Shown: one piece after another, positions 1 through 8,638 of the stretch
Layout of the letters: every line of letters begins with the position of its first letter
How positions within the stretch are numbered: the stretch's first letter is position 1
Source of the DNA: Sphingosinicella sp. CPCC 101087
GTDB taxonomy: Bacteria; Pseudomonadota; Alphaproteobacteria; Sphingomonadales; Sphingomonadaceae
Reading direction: 5' to 3'
Assembly (NCBI RefSeq): GCF_004151485.1
Contig: NZ_SBFF01000017.1
Span: forward strand, 1-45,073
Length of the DNA: 45,073 nucleotides
Notes under the pieces: generated by a model
Database searches by the model: none
Told to the model about the DNA's origin: nothing
Seen by the model: only the letters and a program-made list of their open reading frames with translations
Translations under genes and position numbers: made by a program

Positions 1-6
1 CGCCGC

Positions 7-95
7 GTCACCCCAGCGGAGGCTGGGGTCCAAGCGGATTCTCCGATGGCGCCGTGCTCGTCACCAGGTGCGTCCGGACCCCAGCCTTTGACTGG
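7..95. repeat. Dispersed palindromic repeat, copy A (degraded right arm)
   Basis: The left arm at 7-30 is itself a hairpin (CCCCAGC-GGAG-GCTGGGG core). A matching right arm at about 76-95 begins GGACCCCAGCCTT but then diverges. The same architecture, two hairpin arms about 45 bases apart, recurs at 592-685 and 728-821, so this is a degraded member of the same family. It resembles the REP-like intergenic palindromes common in sphingomonads. Confidence 0.75.
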
Positions 96-209
96 ATGTC
101 GGTGGGGCCCGTCCGCGCTTTCGCTGCCCGCATTCCGACGCCGCCTGTGCCGTCGCTCCGGACGGATTTCCGCTGGCCTCCGGGCGGCCGGCGAGTCAGG
201 ATCGCGGGT

Positions 210-500
210 ATGAAGGGGGGCTGGGTCTATATCATGACCAATGCGCCGTTCGGCACGCTCTATATCGGCGTTGCCGCGGATCTGGCCCGGCGGGCGTGGC
301 AGCATCGGAACGGCACCGGGTCGGAATTCTGCAAGCGCCACGGCCTCAAGCGCCTCGTCTATTGCGAGTGGTTCGAGACGATCGATGAGGCGATCGCGCG
401 CGAGAAGGCGATGAAGGCGTGGAAGCGGCAGTGGAAGACCAAGCGGATCGAGGAAATGAACCCGCAATGGGACGATCTGTTCGACCGCCTCTTCGGGTGA
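210..500 (+). CDS. GIY-YIG nuclease superfamily protein
   Basis: A 96-residue protein of the small stand-alone GIY-YIG type (YhbQ/UvrC N-terminal-like). The signature is visible as VYI at residues 6-8 and YIG at 18-20, followed by an arginine pair near 26-27 and a lysine/arginine-rich C-terminal helix. The family cuts or processes DNA through one divalent metal; the substrate of these small proteins is poorly known. An upstream in-frame start exists at 54, but ATG 210 places the GIY motif at the normal distance from the N-terminus and has AGGA at about 198. A strong hairpin terminator follows at 554-580. The gene is flanked by repeat elements on both sides and has no functional link to its neighbours. 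The family call is firm; the cellular role is not. Confidence 0.85.
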   Translation: MKGGWVYIMTNAPFGTLYIGVAADLARRAWQHRNGTGSEFCKRHGLKRLVYCEWFETIDEAIAREKAMKAWKRQWKTKRIEEMNPQWDDLFDRLFG

Positions 501-512
501 CGCTGCGGCTTC

Positions 513-536
513 GACCCCAGCCTTCGCTGGGGTGAC
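513..536. repeat. Single arm of the dispersed palindromic repeat
   Basis: GACCCCAGCCTTCGCTGGGGTGAC is the same hairpin arm as the right arm of the copies at 592-685 and 728-821, here without a partner arm. It lies 13 bases past the GIY-YIG stop codon. Confidence 0.75.
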
Positions 537-553
537 GAAGGGGCGTGGTGTGG

Positions 554-580
554 GGGCCGAGCTCATCGGCTCGGCCCTTT
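554..580 (+). terminator. Rho-independent terminator after the GIY-YIG gene
   Basis: The nine-base stem GGGCCGAGC (554-562) pairs exactly with GCTCGGCCC (569-577) across a six-base loop and is followed by TTT. Confidence 0.7.
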
Positions 581-591
581 CGTCCCTATCC

Positions 592-685
592 GTCACCCCA
601 GCGGAAGCTGGGGTCCAAGCCGATTCTTCGATAGCGCTGCGCTCGTCACCAAGCCCGTCTGGACCCCAGCCTTCGCTGGGGTGAC
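592..685. repeat. Dispersed palindromic repeat, copy C (complete)
   Basis: A 94-base element. Its left arm GTCACCCCAGCGGAAGCTGG and right arm CCTTCGCTGGGGTGAC are inverted copies, each also a hairpin by itself. The roughly 30 bases after the right arm (GAGGGGGCGGATCTGGC...) are repeated after copy D, so the copied unit is longer than the palindrome. Confidence 0.8.
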
Positions 686-727
686 GAGGGGGCGGATCTG
701 GCTGGGTGGCGCTTTCTCGTCCGTCGC

Positions 728-821
728 GTCTCCCCAGCGGAGGCTGGGGTCCCAACCGATTCTCCGATGGGGCCGCGCGCGTCGCCAAGCCCGTATGGAC
801 CCCAGCCTTCGCTGGGGTGAC
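728..821. repeat. Dispersed palindromic repeat, copy D (complete)
   Basis: Same length and arms as copy C, 136 bases downstream, with a few substitutions in the spacer. With copy C and the shared 3' flank it forms an imperfect tandem duplication. The region 501-883 holds only these repeats and the terminator at 554-580, and no gene. Confidence 0.8.
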
Positions 822-883
822 GAGGGGGCGGATCTGGCGGGGTGGCGCTGGACACTCGGCTGCCCGGGCGGCATCACACCGGC

Positions 884-2662
884 ATGGACGTCAACAGCCT
901 CTTTGCGCGGGCCGAGCAGGCGTTTGTCGGGGGGCAGCTCGACGCGGCGCGGCGCGACCTGGCCGAGGTGCGGCGGGCGGCGGGGGATCACCCGACGGTG
1001 CTGCACCTGCTGGCGCTGGTCGAGAAGAAGAGCGGCCGGACGGGCGAGGCGCGCGAAGCGTTCGCGCGGGCGGCGGCGCTGGCGCCGGAGGATCCGCAGA
1101 TCGCCGCCAATTTCGCCAACCTGCTGAGCGAGACAGGCGAGGCGGAGGAAGCGCTGAAGCTGTACGAACGCGCGCTGGCCGCGCGGCCGGCGTTTCGCGA
1201 GGCGCGCTACAATCGAGCGCTGCTGCTGCAGCGGATGGGGCGGCTCGAGGAAGCGCTCGCCGATCTCGACGCCTGCCTCACCGAAGCGAGCGGGGACGCC
1301 AGGGCGCATTCGGCGCGCGGCGGCGTGCTGCGGCAGCTCGGCCGGTTCGACGCGGCGGCCGGCGCCTATGATGCGGCGCTCGCGCTGGCGCCGCAGCGGC
1401 TGGTGGCGCTGCACGGGCGCGCAAGGGTCGCGATGGAGCGGGGCGAGGACGGCGCTTCGGCTTTCTATCGCCGGGCGCTCGCGCTGAAGCCCGACGATCT
1501 CGAGCTGACGCTCGGGCTTGCCGAGGCGCTCGAGGCCGAGGGCTCGCCGGAAGGGCTGGAGGTGCTGACCGGGGCGGTGGAGCGCCATCCGGAATGGGTG
1601 CTGGGCCATGAGGTGCTCGCCCGGATGCGATCCGAAGCGGGCGATCCCGAGCGGTTCGCCGACCATTATCTGCTGTCGATCGCGCAGCGCCCGACCGACC
1701 GCGCGCTGCACCTGTCGCACTGGCAGAGCCTGGCGCGTGGGCAGAAGCACAAGCTCGCCCTGCAGGCGCTCGAGGCGGCGCGATACCATATCGGCGAAGA
1801 TGCGCAGACGCGGCTGATGGCGGCGATCTTCACCAGCGAATCGGGCGATCCGCAGCGGGCGCTGGAGATGCTCGACGCGCTGGGCGGCGCCGAGGACGAT
1901 CCTTCGATCCTGTTCGCGCGCGGCCGGATCGCGCTGAGGGCGGGCGACGCGGAGCAGGCGGCCGAGATGTTCGGGCGGGTCACCGCGGCTCAGCCGCAGG
2001 GAATCGGCAATTGGGCGCATCTCGATCTGGCCTGGCGCCTGATCGGCGACGAAAGACACGAATGGCTGAGCGGCCAGCCGGGCCTGTACGGGCATCGCGA
2101 CCTGGGGCTGAGCGAAACCGAGCTGAGCGCGCTGGCGGTGTTGCTGCGATCGCTTCACCGCACCCGCGCCCATCCGATCGGCCAATCGCTTCGCGGCGGG
2201 ACGCAGACGCGCGGGCGCCTGTTCGCGCGGCGCGAGCCCGAGATCGCGCGGCTGCGCGACGCCATACTCGCCGCGGTCGAGGCGCATCGGCGCGGCCTTC
2301 CGCCGACCGACCCGACCCACCCCCTGCTGCGCCATCGCGATTCGGCGCTCGCGCTCACCGGCAGCTGGTCGGTGCGGCTCCTTTCGCAGGGATTCCACGT
2401 CAATCACATCCACCCGGAGGGCGTGCTGAGCTCCGCTTGCTATATCAGCCTGCCCGAAACGCTGGGCGGCGCGGAGACGCGCGACGGCTGGCTCGAGCTC
2501 GGGCGGCCGCCGGTCGAGCTCGGCCTCGCGCTCGAGCCGCTGGCGGCGATCGAGCCCAAGCCGGGGCGGCTCGCTCTGTTTCCGAGCTATCTGTTCCACG
2601 GCACGCGGCCGTTCGCCGACGGCGAGCGGCTCACCGTCGCCTTCGACGTCGTGCCGCGATGA
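884..2662 (+). CDS. TPR protein with C-terminal 2OG-Fe(II) oxygenase domain
   Basis: A 592-residue cytoplasmic protein. Residues 1 to about 400 are tetratricopeptide repeats (alanine/leucine-rich helical pairs with the usual G-x-x-x-A/E-A-x-x-x-Y spacing). Residues from about 480 to 592 match the putative 2OG-Fe(II) oxygenase family that commonly follows TPRs. Likely metal ligands are in VNHIHPEG (His508/His510) and FPSYLFHG (His572), with Arg582 in GERL as the candidate 2-oxoglutarate anchor. The family hydroxylates unknown protein or peptide targets; the TPR part would hold the target. ATG 884 is chosen over 842 because the TPR starts directly after it. The stop overlaps the next start (ATGA), so it is translationally coupled to the methyltransferase. 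It is the first gene of a cluster of oxygenases around a TonB receptor. Confidence 0.8.
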   Translation: MDVNSLFARAEQAFVGGQLDAARRDLAEVRRAAGDHPTVLHLLALVEKKSGRTGEAREAFARAAALAPEDPQIAANFANLLSETGEAEEALKLYERALAARPAFREARYNRALLLQRMGRLEEALADLDACLTEASGDARAHSARGGVLRQLGRFDAAAGAYDAALALAPQRLVALHGRARVAMERGEDGASAFYRRALALKPDDLELTLGLAEALEAEGSPEGLEVLTGAVERHPEWVLGHEVLARMRSEAGDPERFADHYLLSIAQRPTDRALHLSHWQSLARGQKHKLALQALEAARYHIGEDAQTRLMAAIFTSESGDPQRALEMLDALGGAEDDPSILFARGRIALRAGDAEQAAEMFGRVTAAQPQGIGNWAHLDLAWRLIGDERHEWLSGQPGLYGHRDLGLSETELSALAVLLRSLHRTRAHPIGQSLRGGTQTRGRLFARREPEIARLRDAILAAVEAHRRGLPPTDPTHPLLRHRDSALALTGSWSVRLLSQGFHVNHIHPEGVLSSACYISLPETLGGAETRDGWLELGRPPVELGLALEPLAAIEPKPGRLALFPSYLFHGTRPFADGERLTVAFDVVPR

Positions 2663-3558
2663 GCCGGGACCCCTGGGCCGCTTATTGGGCGAAAGCCGAC
2701 GGTGCACGATCCGAAAGCGGGTGCCTGCCGGAAGCGGACCGGTCGGTCGCCCCCATTCTCGAGACGCTGTGGCGCGAATTCGCCGGGACGCTGCGCGGCA
2801 AGGCGCGGGTGCTCGACCTCGCGACCGGGGGCGGAGCGGTGCTTCGCCGGCTCGCCGCGGCGCGCAAGGGCCTGACGCTCGTGGGCGTCGATTCAGCGCC
2901 CGCTTTGCCGGCCGGCCCGGCGGGAATCCGCCTGATTGCGGACGTGAGGATGGAGGCGCTCCCGTTCGGCGATGCGAGCTTCGATGCCGTCACCAGCCAG
3001 TTCGGGATCGAATATGGCGATCGGGCCCGGATCGCCGGCGAGACGGCACGGGTGCTCGCGCCCGGCGGGCGGGTCCGGCTGGTCGTCCACGACCGCGCCA
3101 GCCTGATCGTGCGGCACAATGAAGCGCGGCTGCGCGCGCTCGACTGGGCCTCGAAGGAAAGCGGGATCCTCGACAAGGCGCGCGGACTCGCCCGGGCGCG
3201 GGCGCTTTCGCCCCTTCCCACCCCGGAGTCCTTCCGCGCCGCCACGAGCGAGGCTCGGCGGCTCTTCCCCGAGCAGCCGGTCGCGGCAGAGTTCGCCATG
3301 GCCGTCCTCCAGACGCTGGAGCAGGGCCGGGGCCGGCCCGCCCGGGAGACGATCGAGGTCCTGGACACGCTCGCCGCGCGCGCCGCGGACGAGGCGGGGC
3401 GGATCGCCGCGCTGCTGGAGGCCGCCTGCGACGAAGGTGCGGCGGCGGCGATAGGCGACCGGCTGAAGGAGGCCGGGCTGGAGCTGGATCGGCTGTCGGC
3501 GATCAGCGAACGCCCAGGCCGCGCGCTCGCCTGGCTGATCGACGCGTCGCGCCGCTGA
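2659..3558 (+). CDS. Class I SAM-dependent methyltransferase
   Basis: A 299-residue protein with a Rossmann methyltransferase core. The glycine-rich SAM loop VLDLATGGGAVL is at residues 51-62, the acidic VGVDSAP strand near 75, and a motif-II-like region lies before LAPGGRVRLVVHD. The last 100 residues are helical and unassigned. The substrate is unknown. Its ATG overlaps the stop of the TPR/2OG gene by four bases, so the two products are probably made in a fixed ratio and may act on the same target. This coupling is the only evidence about its role. A gap of about 210 bases without clear features separates it from the next oxygenase. Confidence 0.8.
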   Translation: MSRDPWAAYWAKADGARSESGCLPEADRSVAPILETLWREFAGTLRGKARVLDLATGGGAVLRRLAAARKGLTLVGVDSAPALPAGPAGIRLIADVRMEALPFGDASFDAVTSQFGIEYGDRARIAGETARVLAPGGRVRLVVHDRASLIVRHNEARLRALDWASKESGILDKARGLARARALSPLPTPESFRAATSEARRLFPEQPVAAEFAMAVLQTLEQGRGRPARETIEVLDTLAARAADEAGRIAALLEAACDEGAAAAIGDRLKEAGLELDRLSAISERPGRALAWLIDASRR

Positions 3559-3767
3559 TCCGGTCCGGGCGGCGCGGCGGGACCCGCCGGCGAAGACTCG
3601 CAGCCGCGACCAGTCGCGTCGCTAAGCCATGGCCGCTCCCTTGCGAGGCCACGCCGGGGCGTCGTCGACGAATCCGGCCGGGCCAAGGCCGGCGATCCGC
3701 CATTTATCCGCCGCGCCGGCTGTCCTATAGCGGCCGCGTGCCGGAAGGGCGTTGGGCCGGAGCCTGG

Positions 3768-4415
3768 ATGATGAAGATCGAGGGTGATTATGAGCGTGAC
3801 GGCTATGCGTTCGTCCGCAGGCTGATCGCGCCGGAGATTGCGCGGGCCTTCCTGGCGCAGCTGCAGGCGGACCTCGCCGCGCAGCGCGTGGCCTATAGCC
3901 AGTTCGCGGCGCAGTCGAAGCTGCTGAACAAGGTGGCGGTCGAGATTTACGGCTACCGCTACAAGCCGATGGTGCCCTTTCTGTGGGGCCTGACGCCGAC
4001 CATGTGCGAGATCACCGGCCGCGACCTGCTGCCGACCTACAATTTCTTCCGCCTGTACCAGGGCGGCGACATCTGCCGGGTTCATTCCGACCGGCCGGCC
4101 TGCGAGCACAGCCTTTCCCTCACCTTGGCCTATGGCGACGACAAGGTGTGGAACCTGGACATCGGCAAGTCACAAGTCGACGAGCCGAAGAGTTTCGCAG
4201 AGGATTTCGGCGGCGAGGAATATTCGTCGCTCGGCATGGAGCCGGGCGATGCGGTGCTCTACCGGGGAACGGACCGGCGCCACGGCCGGATCGACCCAAA
4301 TCCGAATCGCTGGTCGGCCCACATGTTCCTGCACTGGGTCGATCGCGGGGGGCCGCACGCTTCCACGGCGTTCGATGGAATGGTCGAGGTCCCGGAGAAG
4401 ATCGAGTTCATGTAG
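3768..4415 (+). CDS. 2OG-Fe(II) oxygenase family protein
   Basis: A 215-residue protein shaped like an Fe(II)/2-oxoglutarate dioxygenase. It has an HxD motif (HSD, His106 and Asp108) after a conserved YNFFRLYQGGD strand, a distal His172 in RRHGR, and Arg181 preceding the last strand (SAHMFLHWV) as candidate 2OG ligand. The arrangement HxD...H...R is what the fold needs for activity. ATG 3768 is preferred over GTG 3738 because GGAG lies eight bases upstream. It is probably a soluble hydroxylase; the substrate is unknown. It is the second of five such enzymes in the first 13 kb and converges with a gene of unknown function only 21 bases away. Confidence 0.8.
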   Translation: MMKIEGDYERDGYAFVRRLIAPEIARAFLAQLQADLAAQRVAYSQFAAQSKLLNKVAVEIYGYRYKPMVPFLWGLTPTMCEITGRDLLPTYNFFRLYQGGDICRVHSDRPACEHSLSLTLAYGDDKVWNLDIGKSQVDEPKSFAEDFGGEEYSSLGMEPGDAVLYRGTDRRHGRIDPNPNRWSAHMFLHWVDRGGPHASTAFDGMVEVPEKIEFM

Positions 4416-4436
4416 GCCAGCGGCCGGAGCGTAAGC

Positions 4437-5222
4437 TCAGCCCCGCGCCTTCGGCACGAGCAGCCGCTCCGGCCGGCGCTCGCGCGCCGTCTTGAACAGC
4501 GAATAGGTGCGGTTCACGTAATTGGCGACGTCGGTGATCGAGGCGGCATAGCTCTTGAGCTCCTCGGTCATCTGGGCCTCGACCAGCCGAACCGAGGCGG
4601 ACGGATCCGGGCCCTCGAAGCGGACGTAGAACCAGGGCTCGCCGCGCTTCAGGATCAGGTCCTTCGAAAGGTCGTGCCATTCGAACGCCCACATCAGGAT
4701 GCGCGGCCAGACGTCGATCGGAAAGCGGCCGCAGAGCTGGACGCCCGGCCTGGGCGCGGCGGAATAGTGAAGGAAGGGCGGGAACTGGTTGATGTAGACC
4801 GGATCGTCCGAGACGAAGAGATAGGGCGTCGCGATCTGGATGACCGGCCGTTCCGGGTGGCGCCATTCCTGCTGCGGCATGTTGACGAGCATGCTGTTCA
4901 GCGTGGCCGGGCGGACCGAGCCCCGCTCGCCCAGCACGTTGGTCATGTTGAGCTTGCCGTCGGGCGTGCGGCCGAGGCGCAGGTGGATGTCGATCGGGCA
5001 GGAAATGACGAAATGCCGCCGGTCGAATTCGATCACCGCCGGGCAGAATGCGACCGACTTCGGCACGGCGTTGGGCGCCGGCTCCTGGCGCACCGGCTGA
5101 GGCGCGTCCCAGATGACGCTGCCTTTCTCCTCCTTGAACAGCCAGCCCACCTCATAGCTGCGGCCCGTTGCCGGCGCGGCGGCGGGTTCCGCCGGCTCCG
5201 AACGCCTGGAGAAGAATCGCAT
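4437..5222 (-). CDS. Conserved-looking protein of unknown function
   Basis: A 261-residue protein that I do not recognise. There is no signal peptide and no membrane segment. After an Ala/Pro-rich N-terminal stretch (residues 10-25) comes an ordered domain rich in aromatic residues, with FCPAVIEFDRRHFVISCP and WPRILMWAFEWHD as the most distinctive strings. ATG 5222 is chosen over 5297 because GGGGGA precedes it; the upstream extension is basic and low in complexity. It lies between the oxygenase at 3768 and the TonB receptor, and shares the receptor's strand, downstream of the receptor's terminator. Membership of the receptor/oxygenase cluster is by position only. Confidence 0.65.
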   Translation of the reverse strand: MRFFSRRSEPAEPAAAPATGRSYEVGWLFKEEKGSVIWDAPQPVRQEPAPNAVPKSVAFCPAVIEFDRRHFVISCPIDIHLRLGRTPDGKLNMTNVLGERGSVRPATLNSMLVNMPQQEWRHPERPVIQIATPYLFVSDDPVYINQFPPFLHYSAAPRPGVQLCGRFPIDVWPRILMWAFEWHDLSKDLILKRGEPWFYVRFEGPDPSASVRLVEAQMTEELKSYAASITDVANYVNRTYSLFKTARERRPERLLVPKARG

Positions 5223-5317
5223 CACTTTCCCCCGCTTCCTCGACGAGGCCAGCTTATCGCCTCGGCGGTGCACGGCAACCGTCGACAGTGATGCCATGGC
5301 GGCCGTCCGAAGCTGGC

Positions 5318-5353
5318 AAAAGAAAAGGGCGGCGAACCGAAGTTCGCCGCCCC
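5318..5353 (-). terminator. Rho-independent terminator of the TonB receptor gene
   Basis: On the minus strand an 11-base perfect stem (GGGCGGCGAAC / GTTCGCCGCCC, plus-strand 5327-5352) closes a TTCG tetraloop and is followed by TTTTCTTTT. This is the strongest terminator in the window and separates the receptor from the gene at 4437-5222. Confidence 0.9.
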
Positions 5354-5375
5354 AATCCTGCTCCGAGCCCGTCGC

Positions 5376-8348
5376 TTAGAAGCGGAGGTTCGCGGAGATG
5401 AAGAAGTCCCGTCCGAGGACGTCGTAAGTGCCCGGATAGGTGTTGCTCTGCTCCTGGTTGTCGCCGAGGAGCGGCGGCTTCTTATCGAACAGGTTCTGGA
5501 CGCCCATGTTCAGCGTCAGATTGTCGTTGACGTTGAATCCAAAGGACAGATCGAACACGTCGTAAGCGCCAATCCGCTCGATGAAGAAGTCGGTCGTATC
5601 GTCGTCGTCACTGACCGAGCCAACATGCCGCCAGCGAACGCTGGTGGTGACCGGACCGTCCATCCAGGACAAGCGGCTCGACCACTTCCACTTCGGAGTC
5701 GGGTTACCAGTCGTATTCTGGCACAGGTTACCAAAGCGCCCGCTGCACTCGGTTACTGAGTCGACACCGACGACCGGAACGAATGCATTCTCCCACGAGT
5801 AGTTGCCCATGAAGAAGAAGTTCAGGCGCGATTCGCCCTCGCCGAAGGCGCTGAACCCGAGCGGCTGGGTGTAGTCGACCTGGAAGTCGATGCCTTCGGT
5901 GGTCACCGACGAAAGGTTGGCATTGTTCGCCTCGACAATGAACACGCCGCCGCCGGAGATCGAGCCGCCCGCGTCACGGGTGATCAACCCGCAGATCGGA
6001 TGGCTCGCATCCTGAATGACGTTGTAGCAGAGGTCGAGGACACCGCCGACGCCGCCACCGGCCTGCGCAATCGCGTTTTCGATTTTGATATTATAGTAAT
6101 CGACGGCGATGTTGAGCCGCGGGATGAAGCGCGGGCGGATGACCGCGCCGACCGTCCAGGTGTCGGCGACCTCTTCCTCGAGGTTCGGATTGCCGCCGAA
6201 CGTGCCTTCGATCTGCGGGTTCGGCTGCAGGCCGGTATTGCCCACCAGGAAGTCGGGAACGCCGGTCGCCACGCAGAGCGCGCGAACGGTGGCGTCAGCC
6301 GCGGCCGCCGGAGTGGCGCAGGGGTCGATGGCCGGCGGGAAGCCGACCTGCTGACCGCCGAACAGCTCCTCCACGTTCGGCGCACGAATGGCGCGCTGGA
6401 ACTGGCCGCGGAAGGTGATGTCCGGGATCGGCGCGAGCTCTGCACCGCCCGCATAGGTCCACACCCCGCCGACCGCGTCGAGCGAGTAATCCGAGTAACG
6501 CGCCGCGCCGTTCAGCTCAAGGCGGCTGATGAAGCCGTCCTGGATGATCGGAACCCGGATTTCGGCGAAGGCCTCACGCGCCTGGTAAGAGCCCGAGGTC
6601 GGCTGACCGGCGTTGAAGCCGGCGACGTCGCCCGAGGCCAGGGCCGTATCGGGAATGAACTCGCCGCGCATGCTGCGCCACTCGACGCCCGCCGCGAAGG
6701 CGACCGGATCGTTGGCCCAGCCGATCTGGAACAAGGGTCCGGAGATGCTCGCCTGCGCCACCTGCAGCTGCGAGATGTCCTGGTTCTGCGCCAGGATCGA
6801 AATCTGGCTGACGCAGTCGGCGCTGAATTGGTCGGCGCCGAACGGGTTGCAGGTGCCATCTCCGACCAGGCGGGTGAAGGCCGAGCGGGAGATGTTGCCG
6901 GACTGCACCGCGGCGTTCCGGGTACGGGCGTACATGTAGTAGACGTCGTAGGTCAGCGTCTCCGTGAGATCCCCGCGAAGGCCGGCGAGGACGCGGAAAG
7001 CGTTGCGATCGTCGAAGTTGTTGCGCGAGCCCACGGCGGTCGTGCGCGAGTTGACCTGCAGGCGGACGAAGCCCGGCTGCAGCGCCGGGAACGAACCGGC
7101 ACCTGCATTGAAGCCAGGATAAGGGTTGGGTTCCCCCGCGGCCGCGGCCGCGGCGATGGCCGCCTGCTGATTGGCGGCAATCTGGGTCAGCGTGGCCAGT
7201 TCGGCGGGGTCGAGATAGGCCGCGTGCGCAGCGAGGTCGATATCGACATTCTGCGTGATCGGCGTCGCGGCCAGCTCGTTCTGGACGCGGTTGTTGATGA
7301 AGGCCACCTCGGTATAGGCGTTGACGCCTTCGGCAACCTCATATTCGGCATAGCCGCCGAGGGTCCAGCGCTCCTGCGGGACCATCAGATAGTTGGCCGG
7401 CGCGTAATTATAGGCGTCGGCGTCGACGTAGGCCGTGCTCCGCCCGGGGTTGCCGAAGAAGGCGCCGAGAGGACCGGCATAGTTGGTGCCGGTCGACACG
7501 TTGAACGCCGCACCGTCGATCACCGGGTTGACGGCAACGAAGCGGCCCTGCGGGACGCCGGCCGAACCGCCGGGGACGAGTCCCGTGGCGTCGGCATTCT
7601 CGGTCAGGGAGAAGCGGGAGAAGCCGCGATCCGCAGCCATGACCGAGCCGCGCTTGTAATATTCGGCATAGGCCGTGACATGGCCGCGGCCGTCGGCAAA
7701 CTGGGTGCCGATGGCGACATAGGCGTTGTAACGCTCGCCGTCGCCTTCCTCGGTAATGTTGTACTGGGCGCCGGCGATGATGCCGTCCAGATCGGTCCGC
7801 AGGCGGAAGTTGACGACGCCAGCGAGAGCGTCCGAGCCGTACACCGCCGAGGCGCCGCCGGTGACGACGTCGACGCTGTCGATCAGGAATTGCGGGATCG
7901 AGTTGAGGTCGACGATCTGGTTCGTATCGAAGAAGATGTAGCGGCGGCCGTTGACCAGCACGAGGTTGCGCTGGGCGCCAAGGCCGCGAAGGTTCAGGGT
8001 GGCGACGCCGCCGCCGGGATTGTTCGAGAAGGAGGTCGCGCCCGGAATGACCTGCGGCAGCGTGTTGATCACCTGCTCGACGTTGACGGCGCCGGAGAGC
8101 TGGAACTCCTCGTCCTGGACGACGGCCATCGGGCTGGTGGCGGTGAGGTCGCGGCGGGCAATGCGCGAGCCGGTGACGATGATCGCTTCACCGCCGGCCG
8201 GATCCTGAGCATCGGTCGCGAAGTCGGCCTCGGCCTGGACCGACGGCGTATCGGTCGTCTCGTCCTGCGCAAAGGCCGGCGTGGCGAACCCGGCCGCGCC
8301 GATGAGCAGCGTCGAAGTCAGAAGGCGCTGACGAAAAGTCGTCTTCAT
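5376..8348 (-). CDS. TonB-dependent outer-membrane receptor
   Basis: A 990-residue precursor. The signal peptide is residues 1-27 (basic start, hydrophobic core, cleavage after ATPAFA). A TonB-box-like stretch EAIIVTGSRIARRDL at 54-68 leads into the plug domain, whose hallmark LRGLGAQRNLVLVNGRR is clear. The rest is a 22-strand beta-barrel ending in FISANLRF with the terminal phenylalanine used by the BAM machinery. The family imports siderophores, cobalamin, sugars or peptides by TonB energy. The size and the VTGSRI plug are typical of the large sphingomonad/caulobacter receptor group whose ligands are mostly unknown. It has its own terminator and a 15-base palindrome just upstream, so it is probably transcribed alone. 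Flanking hydroxylases, a methyltransferase and a sulfotransferase-like gene suggest a modified ligand; that is inference. Confidence 0.95.
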   Translation of the reverse strand: MKTTFRQRLLTSTLLIGAAGFATPAFAQDETTDTPSVQAEADFATDAQDPAGGEAIIVTGSRIARRDLTATSPMAVVQDEEFQLSGAVNVEQVINTLPQVIPGATSFSNNPGGGVATLNLRGLGAQRNLVLVNGRRYIFFDTNQIVDLNSIPQFLIDSVDVVTGGASAVYGSDALAGVVNFRLRTDLDGIIAGAQYNITEEGDGERYNAYVAIGTQFADGRGHVTAYAEYYKRGSVMAADRGFSRFSLTENADATGLVPGGSAGVPQGRFVAVNPVIDGAAFNVSTGTNYAGPLGAFFGNPGRSTAYVDADAYNYAPANYLMVPQERWTLGGYAEYEVAEGVNAYTEVAFINNRVQNELAATPITQNVDIDLAAHAAYLDPAELATLTQIAANQQAAIAAAAAAGEPNPYPGFNAGAGSFPALQPGFVRLQVNSRTTAVGSRNNFDDRNAFRVLAGLRGDLTETLTYDVYYMYARTRNAAVQSGNISRSAFTRLVGDGTCNPFGADQFSADCVSQISILAQNQDISQLQVAQASISGPLFQIGWANDPVAFAAGVEWRSMRGEFIPDTALASGDVAGFNAGQPTSGSYQAREAFAEIRVPIIQDGFISRLELNGAARYSDYSLDAVGGVWTYAGGAELAPIPDITFRGQFQRAIRAPNVEELFGGQQVGFPPAIDPCATPAAAADATVRALCVATGVPDFLVGNTGLQPNPQIEGTFGGNPNLEEEVADTWTVGAVIRPRFIPRLNIAVDYYNIKIENAIAQAGGGVGGVLDLCYNVIQDASHPICGLITRDAGGSISGGGVFIVEANNANLSSVTTEGIDFQVDYTQPLGFSAFGEGESRLNFFFMGNYSWENAFVPVVGVDSVTECSGRFGNLCQNTTGNPTPKWKWSSRLSWMDGPVTTSVRWRHVGSVSDDDDTTDFFIERIGAYDVFDLSFGFNVNDNLTLNMGVQNLFDKKPPLLGDNQEQSNTYPGTYDVLGRDFFISANLRF

Positions 8349-8370
8349 GTGAGATGTCCCCTAGCAAGTG

Positions 8371-8385
8371 ACGGCATGATGCCGT
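8371..8385. promoter_or_regulatory. Perfect palindrome upstream of the TonB receptor
   Basis: ACGGCAT-G-ATGCCGT, seven-base arms around one central base, ends about 23 bases upstream of the receptor ATG and next to its AGGGGA ribosome-binding site. It could be an operator for a dimeric repressor or a small mRNA hairpin. The rest of the 290-base gap 8349-8638 shows nothing I can name. Confidence 0.4.
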
Positions 8386-8638
8386 TCGATTTTTGCCCCC
8401 GGATGCCGCCCATTCGGGTCATCCATACCGGCCGCAACACATCAAAAACGGCCCGACGGCCGCTTTCATGGCGCTCCGTTTAGGCCAGCAGAAGAGAGCA
8501 AAGCAATGTGGCGGACGGCCCCGCTGCAAAGTTGTGCCCCCCCTGTAGCAAAAAGGTCACATGCTGTCGGCAGTGGGAGACCCTTTGCCTGCGAAGCGCC
8601 GGCTGGAATTGCGGCCCCGGGCCTGTACAAAAGCGGAC

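Noticed and set aside
593-2707. Long minus-strand open frame (704 codons) opposite the TPR/2OG gene
   Set aside because: Arg/Gln/Pro-rich shadow of a high-GC gene; the plus strand has recognisable TPR and oxygenase motifs.
6000-8483. 827-codon plus-strand frame opposite the TonB receptor
   Set aside because: Composition follows the complement of the receptor; no domain, no ribosome-binding site.
8349-8638. Cobalamin riboswitch upstream of the TonB receptor or cobS
   Set aside because: No B12-box-like sequence or characteristic fold could be recognised in 8349-8638 or 26041-26188.
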